Shown: one piece after another, positions 17,436-25,970 of the stretch
How positions within the stretch are numbered: position 1 is the stretch's first letter
How the letters are laid out: each line of letters opens with the position of its first letter
Source: Lachnospiraceae bacterium
GTDB lineage: Bacteria; Bacillota; Clostridia; Lachnospirales; Lachnospiraceae
DNA length: 64,000 nucleotides
Reading direction: 5' to 3'
Assembly: GCA_902381685.1 (NCBI GenBank)
Contig: LR698958.1
Coordinates: 1,870,833 to 1,934,832 of the forward strand
Translations under genes and position numbers: made by a program
The notes under the pieces: model-generated
The model's database searches: none
What the model was told of the DNA's origin: nothing
What the model saw: the letters and a program-made list of their open reading frames with translations, nothing else

Positions 17436-18131
17436 TTATTTCCTTTTCTTTACAAACACAACTAATGAACCAATGACAAGTACAACAGCCGCTCCAACTG
17501 CAATCTCACCAACCGGAACTTTCTTTTTAGATTCTTTTGGCGTTTCCTTAGAAGTTTCTTTTGAAGTTTTTTTCACTGATTCTTCTTTTACCGGCTGCTC
17601 ATCTTCCGTCTTAATCATCTCACTCACAAAATTTCCGTTTCCCTTTTTTGCCGATGTCATATCCAGTTTTATAAAAAACTGTACGTCTCTTCCCATCGGT
17701 TCTACAAACAAAATAGGACTGATATAATTCTCTGCCGAATCTACCTCAAACCGATAGTGATTGCAAGTGTCTCCATCTCTCTCACAAGTTCCTGTCTGTG
17801 TAAGTTCTACATTTCTATAGTTTCCGTCATTACCTTTTATCTGCATACGGACATTGTTTACGTTGGACATTAAACCAATTCCAAGCGTGACATATGTCTT
17901 TCCCTGAGACTGTTCCACCAGCACGCTATCCTCCACGATACTGTCAGCCATACTGTCTCCGAGAGCAATATTCGTTCCTCCGTCCACAGTTTTATTCGTC
18001 TCCGGATTTGCGTAGGACGTCGTTCTGCCCACTGTGTAGGCTCCGTCTTCCATCGCGTGAACCGGAATATGGAAAACTGCAAGCATGGCAGCCATTCCCA
18101 ATCCCAAAACAACTTCTTTCCATCGTTTCAT
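17436..18131 (-). CDS. Shp-like cell-surface heme-binding protein
   Basis: 231 residues: signal peptide (1-26), one NEAT-like beta-sandwich, a charged Lys/Glu/Ser spacer, and a C-terminal membrane helix with KKRK. The domain has the Shp-family features GGTNIALGDSMADSIVE, YVTLGIGLMSNVNNVRMQI and VEPMGRDVQFFIKLD. In Streptococcus, Shp passes heme from Shr to the HtsA lipoprotein by contact. The same partners surround it here. Streptococcal Shp binds heme through two Met ligands; MSNV and VEPMGRD supply candidates. Confidence 0.85.
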   Translation of the reverse strand: MKRWKEVVLGLGMAAMLAVFHIPVHAMEDGAYTVGRTTSYANPETNKTVDGGTNIALGDSMADSIVEDSVLVEQSQGKTYVTLGIGLMSNVNNVRMQIKGNDGNYRNVELTQTGTCERDGDTCNHYRFEVDSAENYISPILFVEPMGRDVQFFIKLDMTSAKKGNGNFVSEMIKTEDEQPVKEESVKKTSKETSKETPKESKKKVPVGEIAVGAAVVLVIGSLVVFVKKRK

Positions 18132-18133
18132 AT

Positions 18134-19738
18134 TTATCTTGCCTGTCTCTTTCTATAAACTAACGTCGCCACACTCGCTGCTGCCGACAAAAGCATAGCA
18201 AGTAAAAGCGCTGAATAATTACTATAGTCTGCTGTCTTCGGCGCATTTGATGCCCCATAACTGCTCTGGGCTGACGGCTTTGTCACCTGAACAGAAGAAA
18301 CCTGTTTCAGCGAAGAATAATTGATACGAAATCTTGCGTCGATGTCCTGATTTCCCATAATAGCCACATGTGGATTTACTTTTACATTTAAGTATTCCTT
18401 TGTGTGAGGAAGTGTAAAGGAGAAACACACCGGATTCCCTGCCGCATCTCTTTCTTCTACTTTTGCACTGATATATTTTCCGTCAGCGCCCTCCACTTTC
18501 AGTTCCTGAAGGCTTGCTTCAATGTTTCCATATTTCATGGATTTTGTGTAAATGTACATTGTTTTCACACCATTTTTTACAACAATTCTCGCTGTGTTGT
18601 TTAAAGACTGTGCAGCCATAGAAGCCTGATTTTTTGTTGCATGCCATAACCATACCGGAACTTCATAAATTCCGTCTTTTAAATTATTTTTATCTAATGT
18701 TGTGTTTCCTGTATTTAGATTCGGCTGGCTGTTTGTGTCGTTATTGGTTCCATTATTCGTATTGTTATCAGATGTCGGTTTCTTTTTCAGCCCTTTTACT
18801 GCTGCCTCGATATTTGCCGCCATCTGATTTACTTTGTCCTGTTCATTTTGTTTCAAACCGCGAATAACTGCCTGTAATGCATTTTCAAGCGTCTTTACCG
18901 TTCCATCTGTGTATTTTGTTAAATCTTTTGGAACCGTCGCAATCGCCGCATCTACTTTACTGTAATCCGCTTCCGGCAACTCGCTTACCAACTGTAATTT
19001 TCCTTTTAAATCTTTTAAAGAAGCTATCATTCCGCTGATTTCTGATGCGGAGGCCTTTCCGCCTGCAAGCAATTCTTTTGCCTCTTTCTTTTTCAATTCA
19101 AACGCTTTCCATGACTCTTCCGTGTAATCTTCTTTTTTCAATCCGTCATAAGATTGTAAGAGCGCGTTTAATCCGCTTGTATCCGCCTGTGCTTTTGAAA
19201 AATCTAATGTCAATGTCACAGTTGTAGGATATGGTTTCCCTCCGCCCATCATATTGTTCATAAAGTCCACCGTAATCGTTAATGAGCATTCTCCGTTACC
19301 GGAAGGTGTGATTGGAAACTTCATTTTCTCCGGCACTTCAATTTGGGTAATCTCTGTCGGTTTTCCAAATAAAGTGGAAGACTGTTCTGTTTTGTAAGAT
19401 AAATATTCTGCCCCTTCCACAGTTAAAACATTTGCGTGATATTCTCCCATCATATTGATAACCATGTGTCTGTTCTCAACGGTGGCTGTCATATTGCCTT
19501 TTTCATCTACACTTACATTTGCATTTTCCCCAAACGCTTTGTTGAACGCTTCGTTTACGGCAGGAATCGGCGCTTTACTCTTCAGTGATGTAATCGGCAC
19601 GACATAATCTCCCGCTTCTAACACTTCGGCAGCCTTTACCGCAGGTACCTGCGTCAAACTAAATGTGCAAACTGCTGCCATCGCAAGTGCAGCCAATCTT
19701 TTTGCCATTGATTTTATAGTCCTATTCTTCATTTTCAT
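18134..19738 (-). CDS. Wall-anchored NEAT-domain heme-binding protein
   Basis: 534 residues. Signal peptide (1-37); an N-terminal beta-rich domain (GDYVVPITSLKSKAPIP...) of unclear family; two FIVAR-like helical segments (about 190-330); a Thr/Asn spacer (NNTNNGTNNDTNSQ); a NEAT domain (DGIYEVPVWLWHATKNQASM ... TMYIYTKSMKYG); and an anchor NAPKTAD, helix, RKRQAR. It would capture heme at the cell surface as the first step of the operon and pass it to Shp. The sorting motif differs from LPXTG and matches that of the GH20 protein. A DtxR-type operator lies 40-53 bases upstream. Confidence 0.87.
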   Translation of the reverse strand: MKMKNRTIKSMAKRLAALAMAAVCTFSLTQVPAVKAAEVLEAGDYVVPITSLKSKAPIPAVNEAFNKAFGENANVSVDEKGNMTATVENRHMVINMMGEYHANVLTVEGAEYLSYKTEQSSTLFGKPTEITQIEVPEKMKFPITPSGNGECSLTITVDFMNNMMGGGKPYPTTVTLTLDFSKAQADTSGLNALLQSYDGLKKEDYTEESWKAFELKKKEAKELLAGGKASASEISGMIASLKDLKGKLQLVSELPEADYSKVDAAIATVPKDLTKYTDGTVKTLENALQAVIRGLKQNEQDKVNQMAANIEAAVKGLKKKPTSDNNTNNGTNNDTNSQPNLNTGNTTLDKNNLKDGIYEVPVWLWHATKNQASMAAQSLNNTARIVVKNGVKTMYIYTKSMKYGNIEASLQELKVEGADGKYISAKVEERDAAGNPVCFSFTLPHTKEYLNVKVNPHVAIMGNQDIDARFRINYSSLKQVSSVQVTKPSAQSSYGASNAPKTADYSNYSALLLAMLLSAAASVATLVYRKRQAR

Positions 19739-19777
19739 ATCCTCCTCTTTTAAATGGTTGCTTTAAACTATTTTTTA

Positions 19778-19791
19778 TTAGTTTCGTCTAA
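19778..19791 (-). promoter_or_regulatory. Predicted DtxR-type operator, heme operon
   Basis: TTAGTTTCGTCTAA, a TTAG-N6-CTAA dyad like the core of the corynebacterial DtxR box. Its centre is 46-47 bases before the NEAT gene ATG. A minus-strand TTTAAT lies 9 bases upstream, where -10 boxes sit at the two sister sites; no good -35 is seen. Confidence 0.62.
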
Positions 19792-19867
19792 CCCACGAGC
19801 ATTAAAAAAAGCAACTGAAATTGCTGATTAGACTGTATCATAATTTTTTTGAAAATGAAAATCTTTT

Positions 19868-19960
19868 TTTGTTGCATCTTGGCAACTTTTTTTATGTTTT
19901 CATCACTTTTTTTATTTTACACCACAATTTTTTCTTTGTTGCAAACGGCAACTTTTTATG
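19868..19960 (+). repeat. Two GTTGC/GCAAC hairpins with T tails
   Basis: GTTGC-N6-GCAAC (19871-19886) and GTTGC-N5-GCAAC (19938-19952) are each followed by a T run on the plus strand. A third similar arm pair (AGCAA/TTGCT) lies near 19810-19825. They would terminate transcription in the plus direction, antisense to the regulator. Function unknown. Confidence 0.45.
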
Positions 19961-20726
19961 CAATATACATCGTAAATAAAAGTTTTTTCATATCTCTTCC
20001 CCGATAAATCTTTATCCAAATCTTTCCTAACAGTATTCTTCCTCTGTCGTCTGCCATACTTTGAAAACGAATCCAATCCGCCCTGAATGAAAGCAGACGC
20101 CCCTGCCGTTCCATATCGCACCATGCTTCCCCGTCCCAATACGCAAACTGATATTCCCTGTACTCGCCGAGCATCTGAAGAAACACCTTTCCATTTTTAT
20201 TCTGCACATTTAAAATACATGGATTTTCAAATCGTTCATTCCACGTTGAGACTTCTTTTTCCAAATCCAGCTCTTTTTGAAAAATCGCAAACGGAATCGG
20301 GTAATTCCCATCGGGATACCTCCCACTCAGACGCTCTCCGCCAAATTCCATTCCCTCTCTGAAACTATATTTTACCCGTTTTGCAATTTCCTCTTTTTTC
20401 AATACTTCCAGAGTCTCCTCCTTACAGTATGACGCAATGATAACTGCGTCTTCCCGCGCTGTCTCCTGAGAAACCCCTGTTCCCAGAAGATGCCCGATAA
20501 CCAATTCCACTTTTTGGCTGTATTCCTTTGCAACTGCCCTGCCCTTTCTTGTCAGCACCGGATTTCTCCGGTCACTTTTATCAAGCAGCCCTTCTTTTTC
20601 CAAAGCAGATAATATGCGGCTGACTACATATTTCTCTACCCCAAGCGTTATCGCAAGATTTGTCACATTCCACTGCTCTTTTGGATTTTGAAAACAGATT
20701 AATATTTTTACTCTTAATACGTCCAT
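19956..20726 (-). CDS. DtxR/MntR-type metal-dependent regulator with an extended C-terminus
   Basis: 256 residues. A winged helix (VTNLAITLGVEKYVVSRILSALEKEGLLDKS ... LTRKGRAVA) is followed by LVIGHLLGTGVSQETAREDAVIIASYCKEETLEVL, resembling the metal-binding/dimer helix of DtxR/MntR proteins. However, the usual EHxxS ligand motif reads ASYCKE. The last 110 residues are a beta-rich domain I cannot assign. A promoter and an operator-like dyad lie upstream, pointing to autoregulation. It directly precedes the heme operon in the same direction, and a matching dyad is found there. Confidence 0.72.
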   Translation of the reverse strand: MDVLRVKILICFQNPKEQWNVTNLAITLGVEKYVVSRILSALEKEGLLDKSDRRNPVLTRKGRAVAKEYSQKVELVIGHLLGTGVSQETAREDAVIIASYCKEETLEVLKKEEIAKRVKYSFREGMEFGGERLSGRYPDGNYPIPFAIFQKELDLEKEVSTWNERFENPCILNVQNKNGKVFLQMLGEYREYQFAYWDGEAWCDMERQGRLLSFRADWIRFQSMADDRGRILLGKIWIKIYRGRDMKKLLFTMYIA

Positions 20727-20764
20727 ATCATTCTTCCCCTGAAAGCGTTATCTTCACATCATTA

Positions 20765-20778
20765 TTAGTCGCAACTAA
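20765..20778 (-). promoter_or_regulatory. Predicted DtxR-type operator, regulator gene
   Basis: TTAGTCGCAACTAA, centre 45-46 bases before the regulator ATG and 8 bases downstream of its -10 box. It would block initiation when bound. Confidence 0.65.
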
Positions 20779-20786
20779 CTTCCTAA

Positions 20787-20815
20787 AAGATAACAAATTC
20801 CCATTTATTTGTCAA
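20787..20815 (-). promoter_or_regulatory. Promoter of the DtxR-type regulator
   Basis: Minus strand: TTGACA (20810-20815), 17-base spacer, TATCTT (20787-20792). Confidence 0.78.
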
Positions 20816-20830
20816 TCCGGCATCTTTCCC

Positions 20831-20859
20831 TTGTCTACACACCGTTCCGGTAATATAAT
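20831..20859 (+). promoter_or_regulatory. Promoter of the Cof-type HAD gene
   Basis: TTGTCT (20831-20836), 17-base spacer, TATAAT (20854-20859), 39 bases before the ATG at 20898. Confidence 0.78.
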
Positions 20860-20897
20860 AATGAGGGAATAAGAAAAATAGTATGAGGTAATTGATT

Positions 20898-21671
20898 ATG
20901 ATAAAATTAGTGGCAAGTGATATTGACGGAACATTATTAAGATACGGGGAGCAGAAATTAAATCCTGAATTATTTGATATTATCCGCCAATTGAAAAAGA
21001 AAGGAATTCATTTTATTGCGGCAAGCGGAAGACAGTATGCAAGTATCGTCAATCTTTTTGAACCTGTGAAAGATGAGATTTCCTACATTACGGAAAACGG
21101 TTCACTCTGTATTCACAACGGTGAAGTTCTCAGTCGCGGAACGATTGACCGCGAATTAGGAATCCGCATTTTTGAAGAAATCAGGAAACGGGAACACTGC
21201 GATGCCGTTCTTTCCTGCGAAGAGGCATGTTATATTGAGACTGCCGATAAGGAATTTTTCCGACATCTTGTGGAAGATATGGCAAATAAAGTTATTCGTG
21301 TAGATGATTTGTCTACCGTTGCCTCCCCATTTTTAAAAATCGCTATTTTTGACAACGTAACTCCTGAGGAGACTTTTGTGCATTTCCGCGAAGAGTTCAA
21401 GTCGGATATCAAAGTCGTCACTTCAGGAAATGAATGGGTTGACTTTATCTCCCCTGAAGCAAACAAAGGAACTGCCCTGCAGGTTTTCCTTGATTACTTC
21501 AACATTCTTCCTGAAGAGTGTATGGCATTTGGTGACCAGCATAACGATATTGAAATGCTTCATCTTGCAGGCGAAGGATATGCCATGTCAGACGCTGCTC
21601 CGGGTGTGGCTTCACACTCGACATATGTTACGGATTCCGTAATTGAAACATTAAAAGAGTTATTAGAATAA
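20898..21671 (+). CDS. Cof-type HAD-IIB phosphatase
   Basis: ATG at 20898 is preferred because GAGG is 9 bases upstream; the TTG at 20892 is too close. The 257-residue protein has VASDIDGTLL (nucleophile Asp), AASGRQYASI, a IIB cap domain, and FGDQHNDIEML. Cof-type enzymes dephosphorylate sugar phosphates, flavins or pyridoxal phosphate; the substrate is unknown. It is monocistronic, between a strong promoter and a terminator. Confidence 0.92.
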   Translation: MIKLVASDIDGTLLRYGEQKLNPELFDIIRQLKKKGIHFIAASGRQYASIVNLFEPVKDEISYITENGSLCIHNGEVLSRGTIDRELGIRIFEEIRKREHCDAVLSCEEACYIETADKEFFRHLVEDMANKVIRVDDLSTVASPFLKIAIFDNVTPEETFVHFREEFKSDIKVVTSGNEWVDFISPEANKGTALQVFLDYFNILPEECMAFGDQHNDIEMLHLAGEGYAMSDAAPGVASHSTYVTDSVIETLKELLE

Positions 21672-21675
21672 CCAA

Positions 21676-21715
21676 GAAAAAGGTATCGCACCAGTCTGAT
21701 ATGCGATACCTTTTC
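21676..21715. terminator. Bidirectional terminator
   Basis: 13-bp stem AAAAGGTATCGCA/TGCGATACCTTTT between the convergent HAD genes. Confidence 0.9.
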
Positions 21716-21716
21716 T

Positions 21717-22349
21717 CTACTCTAACTTCAGCAGTTCTGAAAATTCTTTAATTTTCCATTCACTTTCAGGGACGTCTCCAAAACCATACTCTGCAAAGAC
21801 AAACGGAACTCCCGCCTGTTTTGACGCCTCATAATCGCCTCGGATATCACCTACATAGCAGGCGCTTTCTGAATGATTTCTCTCCATAATCAAACGAATG
21901 TTTTCCCCTTTTCCTCTTCCGGTATTTCCAAAACATTCTATGTCTGTAACATATTTTTCCAGATTTGTTTTCTTTAAAAACATTTCAATGTATCCGGATT
22001 GACAGTTGCTTACAATAAAAACCCGATGTGTTTTTGATAATTCGATAATGGTTTCCCTTACATTGGGATACAACATATCGCACTCATCATTTTCCAAATC
22101 TTCATGTTCGTACTGACAGCATAAGTCCATGACCTGTGCTTTTTCTTCCTCGGAACACCCCGCTAAAACAACGTCTGCAATCTCTTTCATCGTTCTGCCG
22201 AACAATGTTTTCAGCCGGTCTGCTGTCACATCAATATGCGTAATACCTATATCACGAATCGCTCTGTTCCATGACTTTGCCACTAACTCCGTGGAATCCC
22301 ACAATGTTCCGTCCACATCTAAAATAATACTTTCTATCTGCATTTTCAC
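21717..22349 (-). CDS. HAD-IA phosphatase (phosphoglycolate phosphatase-like)
   Basis: 210 residues with LDVDGTLWDST at the N-terminus, VFIVSNCQSGYIEMFL, and CYVGDIRGDYEASKQAGVPFVF at the C-terminus. An alpha-helical cap of type C1 lies between. It likely hydrolyses a small phosphoester. It starts three bases after the stop of the aminopeptidase gene and is probably cotranscribed with it. Confidence 0.9.
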   Translation of the reverse strand: MKMQIESIILDVDGTLWDSTELVAKSWNRAIRDIGITHIDVTADRLKTLFGRTMKEIADVVLAGCSEEEKAQVMDLCCQYEHEDLENDECDMLYPNVRETIIELSKTHRVFIVSNCQSGYIEMFLKKTNLEKYVTDIECFGNTGRGKGENIRLIMERNHSESACYVGDIRGDYEASKQAGVPFVFAEYGFGDVPESEWKIKEFSELLKLE

Positions 22350-22351
22350 TC

Positions 22352-24139
22352 CTATATTTCTCTCGTATATTTTTTAAGCCATTCTTTTTCTTCTTCATTT
22401 AAGTATGGAGAAACTTTTTCGTATACCGTTTTGTGATAAGTATTCAGATACCGTCTGTATTCTTCTGTCAGCATCTCTGGCTTAATCGCATCTAAATCGA
22501 ATGGAACATATGTGATTGTTTCTAAATACATAAACTGTCCGTACTCATTTTTTTCGCCTTTGCATACAAGAACCTCGTTCTCCAGACGTACTCCGTGTGA
22601 ACCTTCAATATAAATTCCCGGCTCAACCGTAAGTATCATACCTTCCTGTAAAACTGCCGTATTTCCTTCACGATATCTTAATTGGAAATTTGCAGGGTCT
22701 TCGTGAATATTCAATAAATATCCTATACCATGACCTGTTCCGTGATTATAATCTTTGTTTCTTTCCCACAATGGTTTTCTCGCCAAAATATCTAAGTTTA
22801 CTCCTGTGCATCCTTCCATAAATTTTGCATTTGACAATTCTAAATTACACATGGCAACAACAGTAAAGTCTTCTTTCATATTCTCCGGTATTTCTCCCAA
22901 AGCGTAAGCCCTTGTAATATCTGTTGAACCTTCATAGAAACCGGCGCCTGTGTCTGTTAGGAAAATATTTCCTTCTTTCAATTCCACATCTGTTTCCGGT
23001 GAAGATGTGTAATGGCATAGTGCGGCGTGTTCCCCATAAGAAGAAATCGGCTCAAAACTTGGTCTGATGAAGTTACCCATCTCTGCACGGAACTCATCTA
23101 ATTTATCAGACGCACTCATTTCCGTAATCGTTATTTTTCCAACATTTTCTTTTAACCATTTCATAAATTTAACATGGGCAACACTGTCTTTAATTTGTGC
23201 CTGACGCATATTTTCTACTTCTGACGGATTTTTCATCGCTTTAAACAACACTTCCGGATTTCTTTTTTCCACTTTTTTCACATCGGCAGAAATATTACTG
23301 TAAATCGCATAATTCAAGCACATCGGGTCAATCAGAAGAACTTCTTCTTCACCGATTTGTTTTACATCCTCATAAATGGCATTATATTTATGTAAAATAA
23401 CGCCGTCCGCTTCCATATTTACTCTTATCTCATCACTTAATTTTGTTTCATCAATGTATAAATGCATTTTGTCCATTGTGATAATCGCATAAGAAAGAAC
23501 AAGAGGGAAAAACTCAATATCATTTCCTCGTATATTCAATGTCCAGCAAATATCATCCAATGTCGTTAAAATATGTACGGTTGCACCGTTTTCTTTCATC
23601 ACTTCTCTAATTCTGCTTAATTTACTCTCAGTAGATTCTCCGGTATATTTTTCCTCTAAAGCAAATACAGGCTCTTTGGAAAGTGACGGTCTGTCTTCCC
23701 AAATTTCTCCGATTAAGTCCATATCATACACGATTTTTCCCTGTTTTTCTTCTACAATTTTAGCATATTTCTGTCCATTTCCCATAGAAACAACTCTTCC
23801 GTCAAAACCGAGTGTCTGACCATTCTGTAATGTTTCTTCTATATATTTATCCAATGTCGGTACGTTAGGCTGACCCATTTTCATCATCTGAATTTCCGTA
23901 CCCTGTAACTGCTCCGCAGCCTGAATAAAATATCTTCCGTCTACCCAAAGGCGTGCTTCCTCTAAAGTAATTACCGCTGTTCCCGCTGAACCGCTAAATC
24001 CCGTAATAAATTTTCTTGCCTTAAAATACTCTCCTACATATTCGCTCTGATGAAAATCTGCTGTCGGTACAATATACATATCTACACCGTGACTTTTCAT
24101 CTGTTCACGCAACATAGAAATTCTTTCCTGTATACTCAT
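22352..24139 (-). CDS. Xaa-Pro aminopeptidase (M24B)
   Basis: ATG at 24139 follows GGAGGAGAAA, giving 595 residues as in three-domain APP-type enzymes. Two N-terminal creatinase-like domains precede the pita-bread domain. Metal ligands are visible in FLTDTGAGFYEGSTDITR (two Asp), GTGHGIGYLLNIHEDP (His), TVEPGIYIEG (Glu) and RLENEVLV (Glu). It removes N-terminal residues ahead of proline in the cytoplasm. Its own terminator is not seen before the HAD gene. Confidence 0.93.
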   Translation of the reverse strand: MSIQERISMLREQMKSHGVDMYIVPTADFHQSEYVGEYFKARKFITGFSGSAGTAVITLEEARLWVDGRYFIQAAEQLQGTEIQMMKMGQPNVPTLDKYIEETLQNGQTLGFDGRVVSMGNGQKYAKIVEEKQGKIVYDMDLIGEIWEDRPSLSKEPVFALEEKYTGESTESKLSRIREVMKENGATVHILTTLDDICWTLNIRGNDIEFFPLVLSYAIITMDKMHLYIDETKLSDEIRVNMEADGVILHKYNAIYEDVKQIGEEEVLLIDPMCLNYAIYSNISADVKKVEKRNPEVLFKAMKNPSEVENMRQAQIKDSVAHVKFMKWLKENVGKITITEMSASDKLDEFRAEMGNFIRPSFEPISSYGEHAALCHYTSSPETDVELKEGNIFLTDTGAGFYEGSTDITRAYALGEIPENMKEDFTVVAMCNLELSNAKFMEGCTGVNLDILARKPLWERNKDYNHGTGHGIGYLLNIHEDPANFQLRYREGNTAVLQEGMILTVEPGIYIEGSHGVRLENEVLVCKGEKNEYGQFMYLETITYVPFDLDAIKPEMLTEEYRRYLNTYHKTVYEKVSPYLNEEEKEWLKKYTREI

Positions 24140-24173
24140 TTTCTCTCCTCCTATAAACACATAATTATTATAG

Positions 24174-24209
24174 AAAAAGCCACTACACTTTCGTGTTGTA
24201 GCTTTTTCG
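24174..24209 (-). terminator. Terminator of the M18 aminopeptidase
   Basis: AAAAAGC..ACTACAC paired with GTGTTGT.GCTTTTT, a few bases after the stop at 24217 on the minus strand. Confidence 0.8.
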
Positions 24210-24216
24210 TCATTTT

Positions 24217-25608
24217 TTATTTCATTTCTCTTAAGAATGCTTTATATCCTTTATATCCTTCGTAAATATCTGCTTTACTTGCGATTTCCCATGGAGCGTG
24301 CATAGATAATACTGCCATACCGCTGTCAATAACATTCATTCCGTAATCTGCCATGATGTAAGCGATTGTTCCGCCGCCGCCAAAATCAACTTTACCTAAT
24401 TCTGCTGTCTGGAAACCGATTTCATTATCATCAAATACTTTACGGATTTTTGCAATATATTCTGCATTTGCATCACTTGAACCGCTCTTTCCTCTTGCTC
24501 CCGTATATTTGTTTAAGCAAAGCCCACGTCCAAAATATGCTGTGTTTTTCTTCTCAAACGCATTTGCAAACATAGGGTCATACGCTGCACTAACATCTGA
24601 AGAAAGCATATATGAGTTCTGAAGAGCACGTCTTACTTTCAATGAAGATTCTCCTACTGTGAGGGCAACTAATTCTGCAACTGCATTTTCAAAGAATTTT
24701 GATTCCATACCGGTTGCTCCGACACTTCCGATTTCTTCTTTATCTACTAATAAACAGCAACTTGTTCTTTCAGGATTTTCTACTTCTAACATAGCAAATA
24801 ATGATGTAAATGCACAAATTCTATCATCATGTCCATATCCCATAATCATGCTTCTGTCAAATCCACAATCTCTTGCTTTTCCGGCAGGTACGATTTCTAA
24901 TTCTGCCGACAAGAAATCTTCTTCTTCAATTCCGTAGTTATCTTTTAAGAAAGAAAGGATAGTTGCCTTTACTAATTCTTTTTCTTCTTTATCTTCTGTC
25001 GAAAGTGGTTTTGAACCAACTAAAACATCCAATCCTTCCCCTTCGATTACAACACTTGCTTTCTTATCCATCTGTTCTCCTGCAAGATGAATCAAAAGGT
25101 CTGAAATAACAAGTACAGGGTCTTCTTCCTTTTCTCCTACAACAATATCAACTGTTGTTCCGTCTTTCTTAGCAACTGTTCCGTGAATTGCCAACGGAAT
25201 AGAAACCCACTGATATTTTTTGATACCGCCATAATAATGTGTATCCAAGTATGCTAAGTCTGTATCTTCATAAAGTGGATTTTGTTTAATGTCAATTCTT
25301 GGTGAGTCTACATGAGCTCCAAGAATATTCATTCCCTCTTCTAACGGTTTCTGTCCGATTTGGAATAAAACTAATGCTTTACCCATTTGGTTTACATATA
25401 CTTTATCTCCTGCTTTTAATTCTGTATTTTCAGCAATACACTCTTCCAGATTACGATAGCCATGTTCTTCTGCCATAGAAACAGCAAGACTTACACATTC
25501 TCTTTCTGTTTTTCCCGCATCAAGACAATCTTTATATCTTTTGCTAACTTCTTCTACTTCGTTTAACTGTTCTACAGTATACTGTTTCCACATATTTTTT
25601 CTTTCCAT
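24217..25608 (-). CDS. M18 family aminopeptidase
   Basis: 463 residues. Zinc-binding segments are ILGAHVDSPRIDIKQNP, LVDKEEIGSVGATGME (catalytic Glu-Glu), SSDVSAAYDPMF and SMHAPWEIASKAD. M18 enzymes (yeast Ape1, DNPEP, bacterial ApeB type) cleave N-terminal acidic or neutral residues as large tetrahedral complexes. Length fits. It is monocistronic with its own terminator. Confidence 0.93.
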   Translation of the reverse strand: MERKNMWKQYTVEQLNEVEEVSKRYKDCLDAGKTERECVSLAVSMAEEHGYRNLEECIAENTELKAGDKVYVNQMGKALVLFQIGQKPLEEGMNILGAHVDSPRIDIKQNPLYEDTDLAYLDTHYYGGIKKYQWVSIPLAIHGTVAKKDGTTVDIVVGEKEEDPVLVISDLLIHLAGEQMDKKASVVIEGEGLDVLVGSKPLSTEDKEEKELVKATILSFLKDNYGIEEEDFLSAELEIVPAGKARDCGFDRSMIMGYGHDDRICAFTSLFAMLEVENPERTSCCLLVDKEEIGSVGATGMESKFFENAVAELVALTVGESSLKVRRALQNSYMLSSDVSAAYDPMFANAFEKKNTAYFGRGLCLNKYTGARGKSGSSDANAEYIAKIRKVFDDNEIGFQTAELGKVDFGGGGTIAYIMADYGMNVIDSGMAVLSMHAPWEIASKADIYEGYKGYKAFLREMK

Positions 25609-25700
25609 AGCGTATTCTCCTTACTTCAATTTAATTCTCTGTCATTATATCGCTTTAAATAACAAAAGTCAATCTTCCTCTATGAATTTTTATGCATGAA

Positions 25701-25739
25701 AAAAGATATGGCACCTGAAAAATCAAATGCCATATCTTG
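25701..25739 (-). terminator. Ferredoxin terminator
   Basis: AAGATATGGCA/TGCCATATCTT followed by T's on the minus strand, adjoining the ferredoxin stop. Confidence 0.88.
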
Positions 25740-25740
25740 T

Positions 25741-25923
25741 CTAATTCAAATCAATTACAGAAACCGGACAACTTTCCCTTGCTTCTTCTGCCGTTTCCCG
25801 TGTTTCTTCAGTTATATCAGTGTATGCCTCTGCCAGCCCTTCATCGTTAAATCGAAAGACTTCCGGGCAAAGGCTTACACACATTCCGCAGGCAATACAA
25901 CCTTCATTCACTTTTGCTTTCAT
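25741..25923 (-). CDS. Small [4Fe-4S] ferredoxin
   Basis: ATG at 25923 follows AGGAGG, giving 60 residues. CIACGMCVSLCPEVF and a distal CPVSVI form a single-cluster ferredoxin (Clostridium thermocellum/Desulfovibrio type); the fourth Cys of the first motif is an extra one as in that class. It is an electron carrier for anaerobic redox enzymes. Monocistronic. Confidence 0.92.
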   Translation of the reverse strand: MKAKVNEGCIACGMCVSLCPEVFRFNDEGLAEAYTDITEETRETAEEARESCPVSVIDLN

Positions 25924-25970
25924 CAGCGTTCCTCCTACTTTTTTATTTAGGATTCCCACTTTCTCTTATC

